Shown here in pieces: positions 36,487 through 49,635 of a stretch of 64,000 nucleotides of DNA. Origin of the DNA: Lactarius indigo (Eukaryota; Basidiomycota; Agaricomycetes; Russulales; Russulaceae); the NCBI GenBank assembly GCA_025766275.1, contig JAFKAC010000002.1, forward strand, positions 2,480,001 through 2,544,000. The letters are read 5' to 3'. A model generated the notes under the pieces. It was not told the origin of the DNA, did no database searches, and saw nothing but the letters and a program-made list of their open reading frames with translations. Within the stretch, counting starts at the first letter, position 1; each line of letters begins with the position of its first letter. The position numbers and the translations under genes were made by a program.

Positions 36487-39066
36487 ATGGCTCTCCATCC
36501 TCCTCAATCTGACCCGCGCATATCCCAACTTCTTCCATCCGTCAAGTGTTCCTCCTGTGGTCTGTCCGTCCCGCTCGACAAACTCGTCGACCATGTCTGC
36601 CCACCCGTCCCTACCTCTTCTTCCTCTTCTTCCAAACCCAGCCCCCCGCGACTCAGGTTACAGACTGCCATTGCGAATGCCACCGCCAGCGCAACTTCTC
36701 CCAGTTTACCACCCACGAGTCCGCGAGATGCGCGCAACTACGACCGCGCCCTCCCTCGAACCAACCCCAGTCGAGCGTCTTCGCGGAATGGCGTTCGCAG
36801 CCCTGCCCCTCCTTCGCGTACCCAGACGCCAATACTACCACCCTCTTCGACCCGCCAACCGATTTCCCAGTACAATAGACCCCAGCCTCAAGTCATTCTG
36901 AACGCCAACTCTGGCAACTCACATCCGAGTAATATCCACGCCCATCCGAGCGTTGCTAACCACCGTCGTCCCTCTGTACCGCCCTCTCCACCTGCTCAGG
37001 CTCCTCGGGCTGCTTACGATCCACGACATATACCAATGTCCAATCGTCCCAACCCTCCCATTCGAGTCCCTCCTTCCCCTGCTCCATCCAACTACTCTTC
37101 GCACCATTTCATGGGACCTGAGATCGACACCAAGTCAGGTGGTGCGGCTGGCATGGCTGGCGTGGGGCGTAGAGGTTTCGCAGCTGCAGCTCGCGCTGCC
37201 ATGTTTGCTACTTCCGCCCCGCCGAGCGCGTACTCGCCGACGTCACCCCCACCTACATTTTGGAATTCTGCTCCCTCTTCTCCTCCGCCTATGGATGGCA
37301 GGCGAGCTTACCCACCTCCGAACGTTCAAAATCCTTCAGTCGGTACGTCGTCATTCATTTCGCGTCAAATTAGACGCCCGTATGCACTGCTTTCTCTGAT
37401 TCTTGGCGTCTCGTGGTTCCGCTTCTGTCGTCATACTTAATATGTGGCAACTGTCCCCTGATTTCCTCCCCACAGCTGCGCCACATATGCCGTATCCGTA
37501 TTCGCCCCCCGCCCCTCTTAGCTCGCCTCCATTGGGTTCTCAAGATCCTCAGTCTTCCCGGAATGCTCGGCCTTCGATTCCTCCAACCTCATCTACGCCC
37601 CCACTCGGGTCACCACCCAGACGCGATAATAATGTAGCTGCCAAATCCTCGTCTATCCCTTTCCCCCTCAGGCCATCTCACGCTTCCAAACCCTCCAAGG
37701 CACCTGGGCCGTTGACTCCCACTTCTCCGACTGGATTACCCTTTTCCTCACCCGAGAATCTCTCGCAGAAGAAGAGGATAATATCTGGTGGTACCGTCAA
37801 AGTGGTAACTCAAGATGACACGAACTCCTCCTTCCATATGCGGGCCTCAGAAGACGAAGAATCTGAGTTTGGCGGTCTTGCCTACGCCCAAAGCGATGAG
37901 TCGGATGACGATGGTATCGTCGAGCGTCGCATGAGCTCCACTCCCACTCGAGTACATCGTAGTCCGTCCATCACTTCCTCCGCATACTCAGACGACCGTC
38001 CCCGGGCTGAGCGAATGCCGGTGGAAGATGGCTTCGACATGACTATAGCTGCACTTTTGGGCTCGCCAGCCTCTACGGACAAAGCTCTGTCACCAGCCCC
38101 TGCGAACAAGGTTCTGTCGCCAACTTCACCCACAGTATCCATCCCCCGCGCGTCGAAACCACCCATGCGTTCCCTGACGTCGCCATTAACATCGCCCACG
38201 CAACGCGATTCATCTACTTTAGGTGGCATCAACCGACGGGGGGGCACAATTTCTGGCGCGATTGGTGGTGGGTCTGTCGATAAATCGAGGAGAAAGGAAC
38301 GATTATCGGAGGAGTCTAGCGCGAGCGGGCTTGGCAAGTACCGCGAGACGGTGTTCACCTGCATGCGATGCTCAAAGGAAATCGAGGACAACAGGTGGAT
38401 ACAAGTGGAGAATGGCAAAGGCGTTTTGTGTGGTAAATGCTGGAAGAATATGTATCTGCCAAAGGTACGAAAATATTAGCTATCAGTTCGTCGTCATCTA
38501 ATACCGCGGCTCACGACCCACTCGGAAGTGTCGGCGGTGCAACATGCCCATAGAGAAGCAGGCGGTTTCGTCCTCGGACGGTCAACTAAAAGGGAAATAC
38601 CACCGCGACTGCTTTAACTGCCACACTTGCCACGTATGTGTTCTCCTCCCCTCTCTTTCCCCCTTTGCTTAACTGGTATTAGAAACCCTTCCCCGACAAG
38701 ACTTTCTACGTCTTTGACGGAAAACCATTCTGCGATTACCACTATCACGAGGCAAACAACTCTCTTTGCGCCGCCCCGGATTGCGGACGGCCCATCGAGG
38801 GTCCCTGTGCGGTGTCACATTCGGGCGACCGGTACCACCCAGAGCACCTTACCTGTGAATACGAAGAGGATGGCACTGGTAGGAGATGTGACGAACGTCT
38901 CGTCGACTACTGGGAGGTCGAAGGGCGAATGCTTTGCGAGCGACACATGCGACGTGTCGTTGAACAAGACATGATGGGCGTCGGGTTGGACGACGTCGGG
39001 AGGAAGGCAGATGCTCGCGCGATGAGACGCAAGACTCGATTTATCGACATTTCTGGACTGCGATAG
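36487..39066 (+). CDS. LIM-domain protein (paxillin-like)
   Basis: The ATG at 36487 opens MALHPPQSDPRISQLLPSVK, followed by a small possible zinc-binding unit, CSSCGLSVPLDKLVDHVC. About 600 residues of Pro/Ser-rich disordered sequence follow. The C-terminal LIM modules are clear: FTCMRCSKEIEDNRWIQVEN and VLCGKCWKNMYLPK; CRRCNMPIEKQAVSSSDGQL, YHRDCFNCHTCHKPFPDKTF and FCDYHYHEANNSLCAAPDCG; then SGDRYHPEHLTCEYEEDGTG and RMLCERHMRRVVEQDMMG. A family with this layout includes fungal Pxl1 and Lrg1 relatives at cell tips and septa, but no RhoGAP domain follows here. Introns are near 37350, 38465 and 38633. Confidence 0.82.
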
Positions 39067-39618
39067 CCTGGCAGCGCGCTTGTGAGTCTCGCCTCTTACT
39101 TCTCATGTTTGAGTGTTAAAGGGGCTGTTATAGATTTATTTATTTATTGTCCGGCTGGACATGGCCGCGAAAGCACATCGTTTTCGAATGCGATGATTGG
39201 ACACTTTGGACAATTAATCTATGCATCCCCATTTCTTGGATATCCAATTCACTCCTCTTATACCTACGTCAGAACTGGGACGTAAGTTGTAACGGTCTCT
39301 GCCAATCAATACCCTTTCACTTCCTTTTGCTCGATCTAATATGATATCACCTTTCTTTCGTCGATTTCACCTACAGCAGCCCTTACTACGAGATGCAGTC
39401 AATTTTCTTCTGGGTATCGCGACAAGGACGGCGTGTACTGTACAGTATAGATTTAGAGATCCTACTACTAGTTGTGGGTCATTTCGAAGTCGAGTGGCCA
39501 AGCAAACCTCTATCGTGAAGTGTCAGGCTTCACCAACACCTAGGTGCTCTTCTCCAGCTTCAACCACCAAGCCACAATAATCTCTTAACGCCGTATTCCA
39601 TCTTTGCATATACGCTCG
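39067..39618. other. Convergent intergenic region, no gene seen
   Basis: About 550 bp between the ends of two convergent genes. Open frames are short and of chance type. A stretch near 39130-39145 is AT-rich (ATTTATTTATTTATTG), which would suit a 3' processing region. Confidence 0.5.
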
Positions 39619-42600
39619 TCATCTTCTGCGCCTCTGCCAAGCTAAGTCGTCGCCATCAACTTGAATCAGCAAGAAAAAGAAAAGATGGGTAATGACAGAC
39701 CCGACGATGTCCTCCTGGCGCACAAGGGACACGGAATCATCACCAGTGGCATCTGCGCACGCACGTACGATACAGTCCACCATATGATCGACGGCCTCCC
39801 GGCACGTGCTCGCGCCTGCAAACTCCTCTGGCGTGTCGGCGGGCTCGACGAATGTGCTGCCATCATCACCGCGACGCATGCGCGCGGGATCGATCGGGAG
39901 CGCCTTGAACGCCGCAAAGCTCGTCGTGCCGGCCGCGCTGCCGTCCACGACGGGAGACGGTGGTGGTGGTGCGGTACTAGAGAGCAGACGCGAGAGGCGG
40001 GAGCGGGTAGGCGTGCGCGAGAGCGGCGGCGGCCGACGCTTCACCGTTGACGAAGACGGCGGTGGCGGCGGTGGAGGCGGCGAGACCGGGTCCACCACTA
40101 CAGCGGTGCGCTGCCTCGGGGGGGAGGTGATGGCGGATGTCCGTTTTGGAGATACATTCGGACGCGTGGAAGAGAGAGGGCTTTGAACGGTTGGTGAGGT
40201 GCTGCTGCTGCGACCCGTGAACCTACTGGTGGTGGGCGTGTCTGGGGCCACGATGTACGGCCCCGTGGGCGAGGTTGGAATCTCGACGCTGTTGCGCACA
40301 GAGTAGCTCGTGACGCGCGTGAACTGGCGAGCGTTGCGCCACTCCACAGAAAATCCAACATTCTGAACGGGATCTCGAGATGCCTCCTCTAAGGGGGAGA
40401 CAATATAGGTGCCTGGAATAGCGGTGAGGGGGTGGTGTACTAAAATTTAAGGGGTGATGAGGTGACCTTTGGCGATACCGACGATATCACGAAGGGGTAT
40501 TCGGGTCGAAATCTTTACCTTCTCTAGGTTGTAGTCGTAACTCTGGAAATAGTCGAGGAAAACGTGGTGAAATCGAGTGCTGCACTTACTATGATATGTA
40601 GCGATACTGCAGACTGAGACGGAAAATAAGAGGAAGAGAAAAACAGAAGAAAGTTTACGGACTAAGAGTAGAACTTTTTCCTCAAACTTGTCCCCTAACT
40701 TCGTGTTCAGTGCACCGGGAGAGAACAGCGTCCATCCTGACAACAGTTTCTCCCCCTCTTCTAGGACTCGCGAGACACATGTCGCGATGGCCTCAGCCCG
40801 GATATTCGACAAGCGAACGAGTTCTCGTGGATCAGATGATTGGAGCTTCAACAAGAATTCCGAGAAAACCGACAATGTGCGGAAACCGAGCATGTAGTCA
40901 ATAACGGCCTGACAAAACCAGTCACTGAATGTCGAAGTGTACATCCTGGAAACGCGGAACTTAGCAGAAGTCGAATGAAATGGTATTGTCAGTCACCTCG
41001 CCAAAGAGTTTATCCCGTCGTTCAACAGGCCGCCGAGATCACGCTTCCCAGTTCTGTCAGTTCGAATGTATTCAATTCAAAGAGTCTGTATGGTTTCGAT
41101 TAAGGGGGCCCACCTAGTAAAGTCGCCCTGTCGAAACACCATCGTAAGCTAAAAGAAATTGTGCCTCTGCCTGACTTACCTTGAGAGCTGACGTTCCTGC
41201 ACTGCCCTTCGAATGAGGACGGGTTGACAGCTAAAATAGTCACACGTACTAGCATCGACTAATGGCATCTCCATTGTTTGCCCACACTGAAGACGAGATC
41301 AACACCACGGATGGTCGGCTGAATCTGCTAAGTTTGGTGTCGTACCATCGTTGAAGACAACATCCATATCCGTGCGCCCGTTTCCAGAAGGGTTCAACAG
41401 GGCGACAGCGAGCAACTGCCGGTTCAGTACGTATCGAGCAAATGCAGACTGCGTCGGTCGTAAGCATGCGCGAACCACCCTGATAAATATATATTACTGA
41501 CCTGCACAACATTTGTCCGGTCCAAACAATCGATGCAATTCACACGGTAAACGCCTCTCTGTTGGGACAACACCGACTGACCGGATATCCACAAGAACCT
41601 GACCCGAGTAGATCGTTTCGTGTGAGTGAAAATTACGCAATACTCTGCTCACCCTTGAGACTCGAACGATCGCTCAAGTTGAGTGATGAGCTTTGAGATA
41701 TTCTCGTATCTGCCTGCGATCAAGGCCTCGAATGAACCATACAATGTATGTGGCGTACTTCATGCCCTTGGTCTCTGCGTGGAAGTCATATTCACAGTAT
41801 CTTCCCCACCGTCAGTGTCCGCCATGACATAATTTACACGACACGTACTTGACAGCTGACAGCTGAGCTTCTTCGACGTATTCACCGTACGCATTAGTAA
41901 TTATCCCTTCTCTGCCATGCTTTTCCGCTAAGTTCACGATGGTCTGTAACCTTAAATTGGTTTTTGTGCGCTGTATTTATTGTCAAAAAGGCACTTACAT
42001 GAGGCCCATAAGTAGGCAATGTTCGCTTGAAATGTCGAGAGAGCGCCTTTAAGTTTTGCTGACGCGTCGCTCCAGGCGATAGCTGAGGCGCGGGCTTCAA
42101 CCCAGCACCTGATTGGGTCCAAAATAATGGGACTGGGAAAGATGAACGTCGGTATGGTGCCGCCTGATGCGATTACGACTTACTGGACCCTCTAATCTGG
42201 ACGTAGCTAAAGATATTGGTAATGTTCTCTCTCTGGGAGGGAGGTTGCATTAGCAGTCTGTCGGTAGGACTCTTGGGGCTACATACTTCTAATCGGGTGA
42301 CAGTTTCTGTCTCAACGAAATTGGCGACATGAGCTTCGTCGTCTACACCTCGGCGCTGAAATCGAAGGCCAGCCCTGTCTCGAGAGCGTCGAGACATTAT
42401 GATATATTCTACGCGAGTGGTGTCTCCGGCTTCTGAGAGCTCGGGGTCGAGCGGAATAGAAAACGAGGCAACCTGGAAGAAACCTTGCACCAGTGGCAAT
42501 ACGTACGGGTGAAGCTGATGAAAAAATGAGAAAGGGTGCATGGTGTAGAAATGAGATCGTACGCCGGTGTCAATGAACGGTTTCGACAGGTGCTCGTTCC

Positions 42601-43970
42601 ACCAAAATTGTCGATCCACACGGCGCCACAACGGAAGAGCGGGTAAAGGCTCCGCTAAAGCATCGACATTCTCGCTAGGCTGAGCCGACTGAATCAGATG
42701 CGTTGAGTTGCTCGAGTAGAGCATCTCGCTTCTGCGCTTTGGCGATCTGTTCCTGCTTGTGTTGCAGGGTGCGTGTCAAGTCTGGCACTTTCTCGTTGAG
42801 CGCAATCCAGGCTGCGCGGGTACGTGGCCCTCACCGAAATCGTAAGCGAAATACATCTCCCCTTTAGCGTACTCCTTCACGGTCTGTCGAAGGATCTTCG
42901 CTTCTAGCTCGGAGTACTTCTCTTCGATGGTAGGAGGGGGAGGAGCTGTAGTGTTGACAATTTCGTTTAATACTTGCTGAGGTTCAGGCATACCCTCATG
43001 AATCAAAGCGTCTAAAGGCTGAGCCTCTTCTTCAGCGTCAGAAGAAGGCTCGTCTTCGGAAGCCTTCAAATTATTTCTCTTGGAAAGTCTACTCCAAAAT
43101 GACAGGCGATTGGCCAAGGCTTTCGTAACTGGAGCACCAGAGGTCTCAGACGACACCGAGGAAGCAACAGAGGAAGCAACCGAAGCAGCAGGAGACGGAG
43201 ACCTGTCGACCAAGGTGAACTCAGTCAACGGCATCGGGAGTCATCACCTTGACCTGGTGACCATCTGCAAATTTCACATGGGGCCTCTCCCCGTCAGAAT
43301 GGGGCCCGGGGTCATCACTGAGTTGCTCGAGGGAGGGGTTGACGACGAGGGACCCGCGGGCCTTTGTGGTATTTCTACGCGCGACGGCATTGGTTACAAA
43401 TTCAGCTCGTTGAACACCACTCAGTGGTACGGCTGCGACGTCTTTGACAGCATAGATTTTACGGCTTTCATCGAGCACTGGGCCAACTTGAACACAGTAT
43501 TGAATGTACAGGAGCGAGAAAGCTCACTGTGTCCGACCTCCGACCTGGACGTTATCACGAGTAGATACGATTCTGCGTAGATAATTGTTTGAGAAAAGTC
43601 GCCATAGGGAGAGTGAGATGAAGCTACCGGTGAAGAGTTCAAGGATGCCAACGATTCCGTAGACAACTACGGCTGACGCCCAGCTACCCACATTCTGCGC
43701 AGACCCTTGGAACTCCTCGAACTTGGGAGATTTACCCCAATAAATGCGAACATAGTGGTCCGAATCGTCCGGGCGTGTTCTGTGAGGTCGTAGAAAGAGT
43801 CCATCCTGAGTGGGTAAGACAGCAATGTGATCATACGGCCGAGGGTGCGGAACGGCGGGAACAACGAATTTGGGCTGAAGAGCGGGTGTATGCGCGATCA
43901 AGTCATTGTGAACAAGCGCAGGAGGTTTTGGAGAAGGACTCTTGGGCGACTTGGAGAACAGACGCTTCAT
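39619..43970 (-). CDS. Sac-domain phosphoinositide phosphatase, Sac2/INPP5F-like
   Basis: Dephosphorylates phosphoinositides; the hSac2-type C-terminal domain suggests endosomal/TGN action. From the ATG at 43970: MKRLFSKSPKSPSPKPPALV, then PHPRPYDHIAVLPTQDGLFL and VVYGIVGILELFTGSYLLVI, LLDESRKIYAVKDVAAVPL, and a charged insert (SPSPAASVASSVASSVSSET). The Sac core continues with TVKEYAKGEMYFAYDF, LPLWRRVDRQFWWNEHLSKP, MHPFSFFHQLHPYVLPLVQG, RFQRRGVDDEAHVANFVETE and KHGREGIITNAYGEYVEEAQ. The catalytic site is RVNCIDCLDRTNVVQS (CX5R) at about 41510-41560. The downstream hSac2-like domain includes IDYMLGFRTLSVFSEFLLKL, YDYNLEKVKISTRIPLRDIV and SPLEEASRDPVQNVGFSVEW; the tail is Pro-rich. It follows the proteasome gene on the same strand. 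Confidence 0.87.
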
Positions 43971-44083
43971 GAGATGAGGTCGGAGGGTTGCGTAGGGTCG
44001 TAATCAGAGTGATCCATATCATATCAGGCACCATCTTAGTGTGAGAAGAAATACAACTGGCACCGGACTACAGTAGTACAAAT

Positions 44084-45279
<1,196 letters not shown>

Positions 45280-45432
45280 GATGTTAATCACAAGCGTTTG
45301 CCGCGTCAGCCTGATAAAGTGCAGCCCAGCGGAGTACGCGTCGTCTTTATTTGGTTGTATTTAGCTGGTGTACTGACTAAGCCTGATCGACTCGTTCACT
45401 CGATCCCACTCACACCGTTTACAAGTTCGCAA

Positions 45433-46288
45433 ATGTCCGGCATTTGTCGCCCCAGACTAGCTGAGGAAAGGAAGCAGTGGCGGAAGGACCACCCATTCGT
45501 CTGCATTCATTTTTATTCCAATATTAATTCGAGTTCAAGTTCGTCACTTTACAGGGATTTTACGCGAAGCCCACAAAGGCAGCAGATGGGTCTATGAACC
45601 TAATGGAATGGGAGGTTGGCATACCTGGCAAGGAAGGGGTGAGGCGTCGATACATGTGCTGTATTTTGCATTGAATAAACTGACACTCTTAGACCCCGTG
45701 GGAAGGTGGGCTTTACAAGTTGTCCATGATCTTCCCTGAAGGTACGTACGCGATCCACGAGGCAAGTCGAGCGATGCCACTGAAGACCATCCGTTAGATT
45801 ACCCATCCAAGCCCCCTAAATGTACGCTCGCAGGCAGAGCAGGACCTTCCAGATGAACTTACATTTCTGTCCAGGTAAATTTGTCCCACCCTTGTTTCAT
45901 CCAAACGTATACCCTTCAGGGACTGTTTGCCTGTCTATTCTCGACGAGGAGAAGTCATGGAAGCCTGCGATTACCATCAAACAGGTGTGTGCCCTGGGGA
46001 ATGACATAGACGGCGTTCACGGAATGCGCTTTTTTAGATTGTGTTGGGTGTCCAAGCTCTACTGAACGATCCAAATGTTAACGACCCTGCCCAGAGCGAA
46101 GCTTATACTATGTTCAAGTACGTGACTGGTGTTATTACAGATCTGGTTGATAAACCTTCCGGCTAGGAACGACAAGGTAGCGTACGAGTAGGTTTATTCT
46201 CCGTCATTCGTATTCAATCTGTTGACGGCAACTCTCTAAACCTAGGCGTAAGGTTCGACAGCAGGCACGCGAAAACATTCCAAAGTAG
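45433..46288 (+). CDS. UBC9: SUMO-conjugating enzyme E2 (Ubc9)
   Basis: E2 for SUMO. The ATG at 45433 opens [20 protein letters not shown], then after an intron [66 protein letters not shown] and [20 protein letters not shown], which contain the HPN motif and the catalytic Cys. The last exons give [40 protein letters not shown] and ARENIPK. Donors GTCTGC and GTACGC are slightly atypical but keep frame. Length and sequence match the family. Its end converges on SNU13. Confidence 0.95.
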
Positions 46289-46500
46289 CGTTTTAACGCT
46301 CTGGTCCGTCTTCGAGTCATGTCCATTACGCGTAACGAGTACACTATCATTGTAACAATTTGCTGGCGTAATGGTGGACCTAAACCCCAATGAGGCACTT
46401 GACAGAGAAGTCTCGAAACCGAACCATCTCTACTGTATATAGAGCCCAGGGTGCGAATGGACTACACTTTATTTGACCAACTCTGAGGGGCATGGTCATC

Positions 46501-47058
46501 TTATACCATAAGCTTGTCAATGGCTTTTTTAACCGTCTGTATCTGACTCTGTAGCTCTCGCTGCTCGTTCGTGGTAACGCTTGCAGCAATGACCGGTCGA
46601 GTGACTCCACACGCACGTCCAAGAGCGGCCTTCGACTCGATAAAGATGTACGGTACGTTCTGCAGACAGACCGTCCAGAACATACGCCGATCAGGTACAG
46701 AAGGTAGACGTACCTTTTCTTCACAAAGTAAAGGAAGGTGCAGCAAAATTTCTAGTGGCTCGGTATCAGCCGTCAAGATGATGAACTCAGCAATGCCACG
46801 ATTGAGAGTTTTTGTCGCTGCGAAAAATTACATCCCTCAGCGAGCCTAGTCAGGTGTTAGCAAGCGTACCTTCATTCGCCCCTTTCTTAAGTTGCTTGTA
46901 GGTAGAAGCCTGCTGGACTAGATCAAGAATCTGTACAAGGCGAGGATGTCAGAAAGGTATTCGAGGCATCGAGGCAGACGGGTGGACAGTCGTACTTGGT
47001 CGTTCAAATCCGCGGGCGCAAGAGGCCAAGCCTTGGCTCGAGTAGCGGGGTCAGACAT
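46501..47058 (-). CDS. SNU13: U4 snRNP / box C/D snoRNP kink-turn protein Snu13
   Basis: L7Ae-family RNA-binding protein shared by U4 snRNP and C/D snoRNPs. The ATG at 47058 opens [20 protein letters not shown], an intron follows, then [40 protein letters not shown] and [12 protein letters not shown], an intron, [20 protein letters not shown] and [20 protein letters not shown], with [12 protein letters not shown] at the end. The ATKTLNRG block contains the RNA-contact residues. At least four introns, near 46700, 46825, 46880 and 46985. Confidence 0.95.
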
Positions 47059-47251
47059 CGTTATTTTTGAATGGTGTAGTGTATTCGAAAGCGACCTCAC
47101 GTCTGCCGGATCCTTGGTCGAGAGTAGGGACTGGCGCTAGTACATCGGAACTTGAAATTTGATTTGGTCTCGGAGAAGCTGACCAACCTCGCCTCCTACG
47201 TTCGACGTCAAGATTCAACGCTCCACCGTGACGCTCAGTAACGACACACTC

Positions 47252-48328
47252 ATGACTTCAGAGAAACCGTCTATCGTAAATGTACACACACCCTCGTCTT
47301 CTATAGCTCTAGTCCACTCCAGTAAGATGGTCAGTCTTTGGCTAGGACCGCGCTCACTCATTGCTCTAGTTTCCAATGACACCCTTACGTTACTCTTCGA
47401 CAAGCTCAGCAGAAAGAATAATACCGAATTCCATGGCAAGCGCGTTGGGCCCGGTTGGTTGAAGTATGAGTGGAACGGGTCAGTCTGGAATCTCGATGAT
47501 GGTATCATCCAGTTCCTCCCCTTTCGGAACTGCGAGCTTGACAGTATTTCGACAGACGCAGATTATACCATCTTTCAATGGAGACAAAGTGGGAACACTG
47601 ATTCTCCGACCGTCTATCTGAGGAATCCTTCAGAGCCTCTCCCGTCTCATTCTTCTTACCGGAATCCATCCTTTTATCTGTTCCGTTCGGATCATAGCGG
47701 GTCTGTACGTCACGGCTCCCCACACGACTCTTCTTCTGCACGTAGCGAAAAGAAAAGGCACAGTCACCAACACGACGATGCTCTAAAGCACAAGAAAGAG
47801 TTCGAAGCGTTTCATACGAGCAATGGGGTTCGTACTATTACTGGTAGCATTGGTCCCGTGCAAAATGGTAAGGGGTTCGCGATTTTTCTCCTTTTCTTTG
47901 TTCACAGTCATACTTCAGTACGTATGCTCCTCAAGACCGGATATCGTTATGTGTATATTTCCCGAAAGTTTGCTATGAGGCACGGCTTCATCCCACAAGA
48001 CGCCGCTCCGGGGCACTACGGATACAGCGGCTTGGTCAAGTGAGTTCTTCCCCTGTTTTATTTGCCACGCTGATCACCGTCTCCTTGGAACGTAAGTATT
48101 GGAAAATGGCCGGTCACAGTAGGCAAGACTAAAACAACACATGCGGTCTACCTGTCTGAAGAATCGCACTTTGACGTCGTTCTGGGCCGTTCTTTCATGG
48201 AAAAGCGGCAAGTGAAGATCAACCCTATCGACCCCACTGATATCGTATGCCTCGATACCGGCGAGAAGCTCGATTGTGAACTAGTCATACTTAAGGACGG
48301 GAAGGGGGAGATTGTTACAGTCACCTGA
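47252..48328 (+). CDS. Basidiomycete protein with retropepsin-like C-terminal domain
   Basis: I do not recognise a characterised gene. The first in-frame ATG is at 47252 (MTSEKPSIVNVHTPSSSIAL). The N-terminal part has KYEWNGSVWNLDDGIIQFLP and IFQWRQSGNTDSPTVYLRNP, then a charged His/Ser/Lys linker. After an intron at 47869-47930 comes VRMLLKTGYRYVYISRKFAM, RHGFIPQDAAPGHYGYSGLV, IGKWPVTVG, THAVYLSEESHFDVVLGRSF and MEKRQVKINPIDPTDIVCLD, then ELVILKDGKGEIVTV at the end. The HFDVVLGRSF block and the K-T-G before a hydrophobic stretch resemble the retropepsin fold, where D-T/S-G is expected. Here the Asp is Lys, so protease activity is unlikely. It diverges from SNU13 over about 190 bp. Confidence 0.65.
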
Positions 48329-48471
48329 ACGTTTCGCATTATTACCTTGCAGTGTACCTTGTTTCTAGGCGATAGCAGTTTCTTCTTAATGTGTATCCTA
48401 GCAGCCGTTAATGTTGTTCACCGTATCCGCAACGTGTTGTGATTGTCCAGGCGAAGAACAACAGATTTGAA

Positions 48472-49635
48472 ATGCCGGCGGCATTTTCTCACATTGAATT
48501 CGTCTTCACTTTTGTCAATTGTGGACACGGATCAATCGTGTCCTTTGTTCTAACGCCACAACACAGGCCTTCAAGGCAGCCCTCTGAGGATGCTTCGCCC
48601 TTCCCTCTTCTCTCAGGTCTCTTTGGTTTGGGTGCTGGCTGGCCAACTCAGTTCGGACTATATCACCCCTCTGGCCATAGACACTGTGCTGCGGTATTGG
48701 CGGGCCTACAATGCAACACTCGCCTCTCTTTCTGAAATTACGGTTGGCCATGTTCTGTGGGTCTCTCTTCCCCAATGATGTTCTTCCTGTGTACTCATCA
48801 CTGACAGCCTTAACGACTTTCATCTGCCTCCTCTGGGTTGTCCTACTCTCATGCATCTTATTCACTCGATGGGACGTCTCTAGTCAGTCGGAACGTAAGC
48901 AATCGCTAAGTTAACCCAAGGTTACTGTAGTTCACCGGAGAGCAGGTTCTTTCCTAATTCTCTTTCTGGGAATCGATGCCCTCACTATGATCATGCTTCC
49001 GGTCCTGTATGTGCCCCTCTCCGTGAATCAGCTCCCTGCAATGGTCTAATGGACCATACAGATTGATCGTAAAGTTTAGGACGTGGCTTGATGGTGCACG
49101 TCTTCTCTTCTTACTGGTTTGCCACGTCGGTGTCGCCCTGTCGTTCGCCGTCTGGTTACCAACTATATCTTGCCCCAATGACAGTGAGTCTTCGCGGTAC
49201 TAAAACAACGTCGTCTAACATAGGGGCATTCAAGCACCCGATGACCATGGAGTTTGCCAACTTCTCAATGTCTATATCATCATTTCAAGTTGGGTGCCAC
49301 CGCTGCTACGTGAGTCCCGCCACACGCAACGCTTTTCCTTGTCTCAGCGTACTCTTCTAGTCATTCTTTATGGTGTTTGCCTTGCTCTGTACACCTGGCG
49401 CACCGCCAGTCGGCCACGTGAGCCATCGCAGACAGATGGAGAAACGGGAGGCATAGAGCCCAGTTTATGTGATATCCCCATTGTCAGGCCTGGGGAGCTC
49501 TCATTGCCTGTGGTACGCCAGTCACTTTCCGAAGATCTCTTGTCGTCAATCACTGGCACTGGTTCGAGCGATTCGCGAAGGGGGTCGAGACCAAAAAGTC
49601 GATTAGAAAAACGACTACCTGAGCACCTTTTCTGA
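48472..49635 (+). CDS. Predicted multi-span membrane protein
   Basis: Exons appear to give MPAAFSHIEFVFTFVNCGHG (first hydrophobic segment), SLVWVLAGQLSSDYITPLAI, RYWRAYNATLASLSEIT, LTTFICLLWVVLLSCILFTR, LDGARLLFLLVCHVGVALSF and, later, TLLVILYGVCLALYTWRTAS. The soluble C-terminus is REPSQTDGETGGIEPSLCDI followed by SSITGTGSSDSRRGSRPKS to the stop at 49633-49635. Donors and acceptors between 48550 and 49290 are plausible, but I did not verify the whole chain. The general style (four or more spans and a short tail) is like fungal MARVEL-type proteins; no family is claimed. Part of its 3' end is duplicated at 51.4 kb. Confidence 0.45.

Noticed and set aside
39619..40360. Long plus-strand frames opposite the 3' end of the Sac phosphatase gene
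   Set aside because: They mirror a Pro-rich, GC-rich exon on the minus strand; codon mirror effects explain them.
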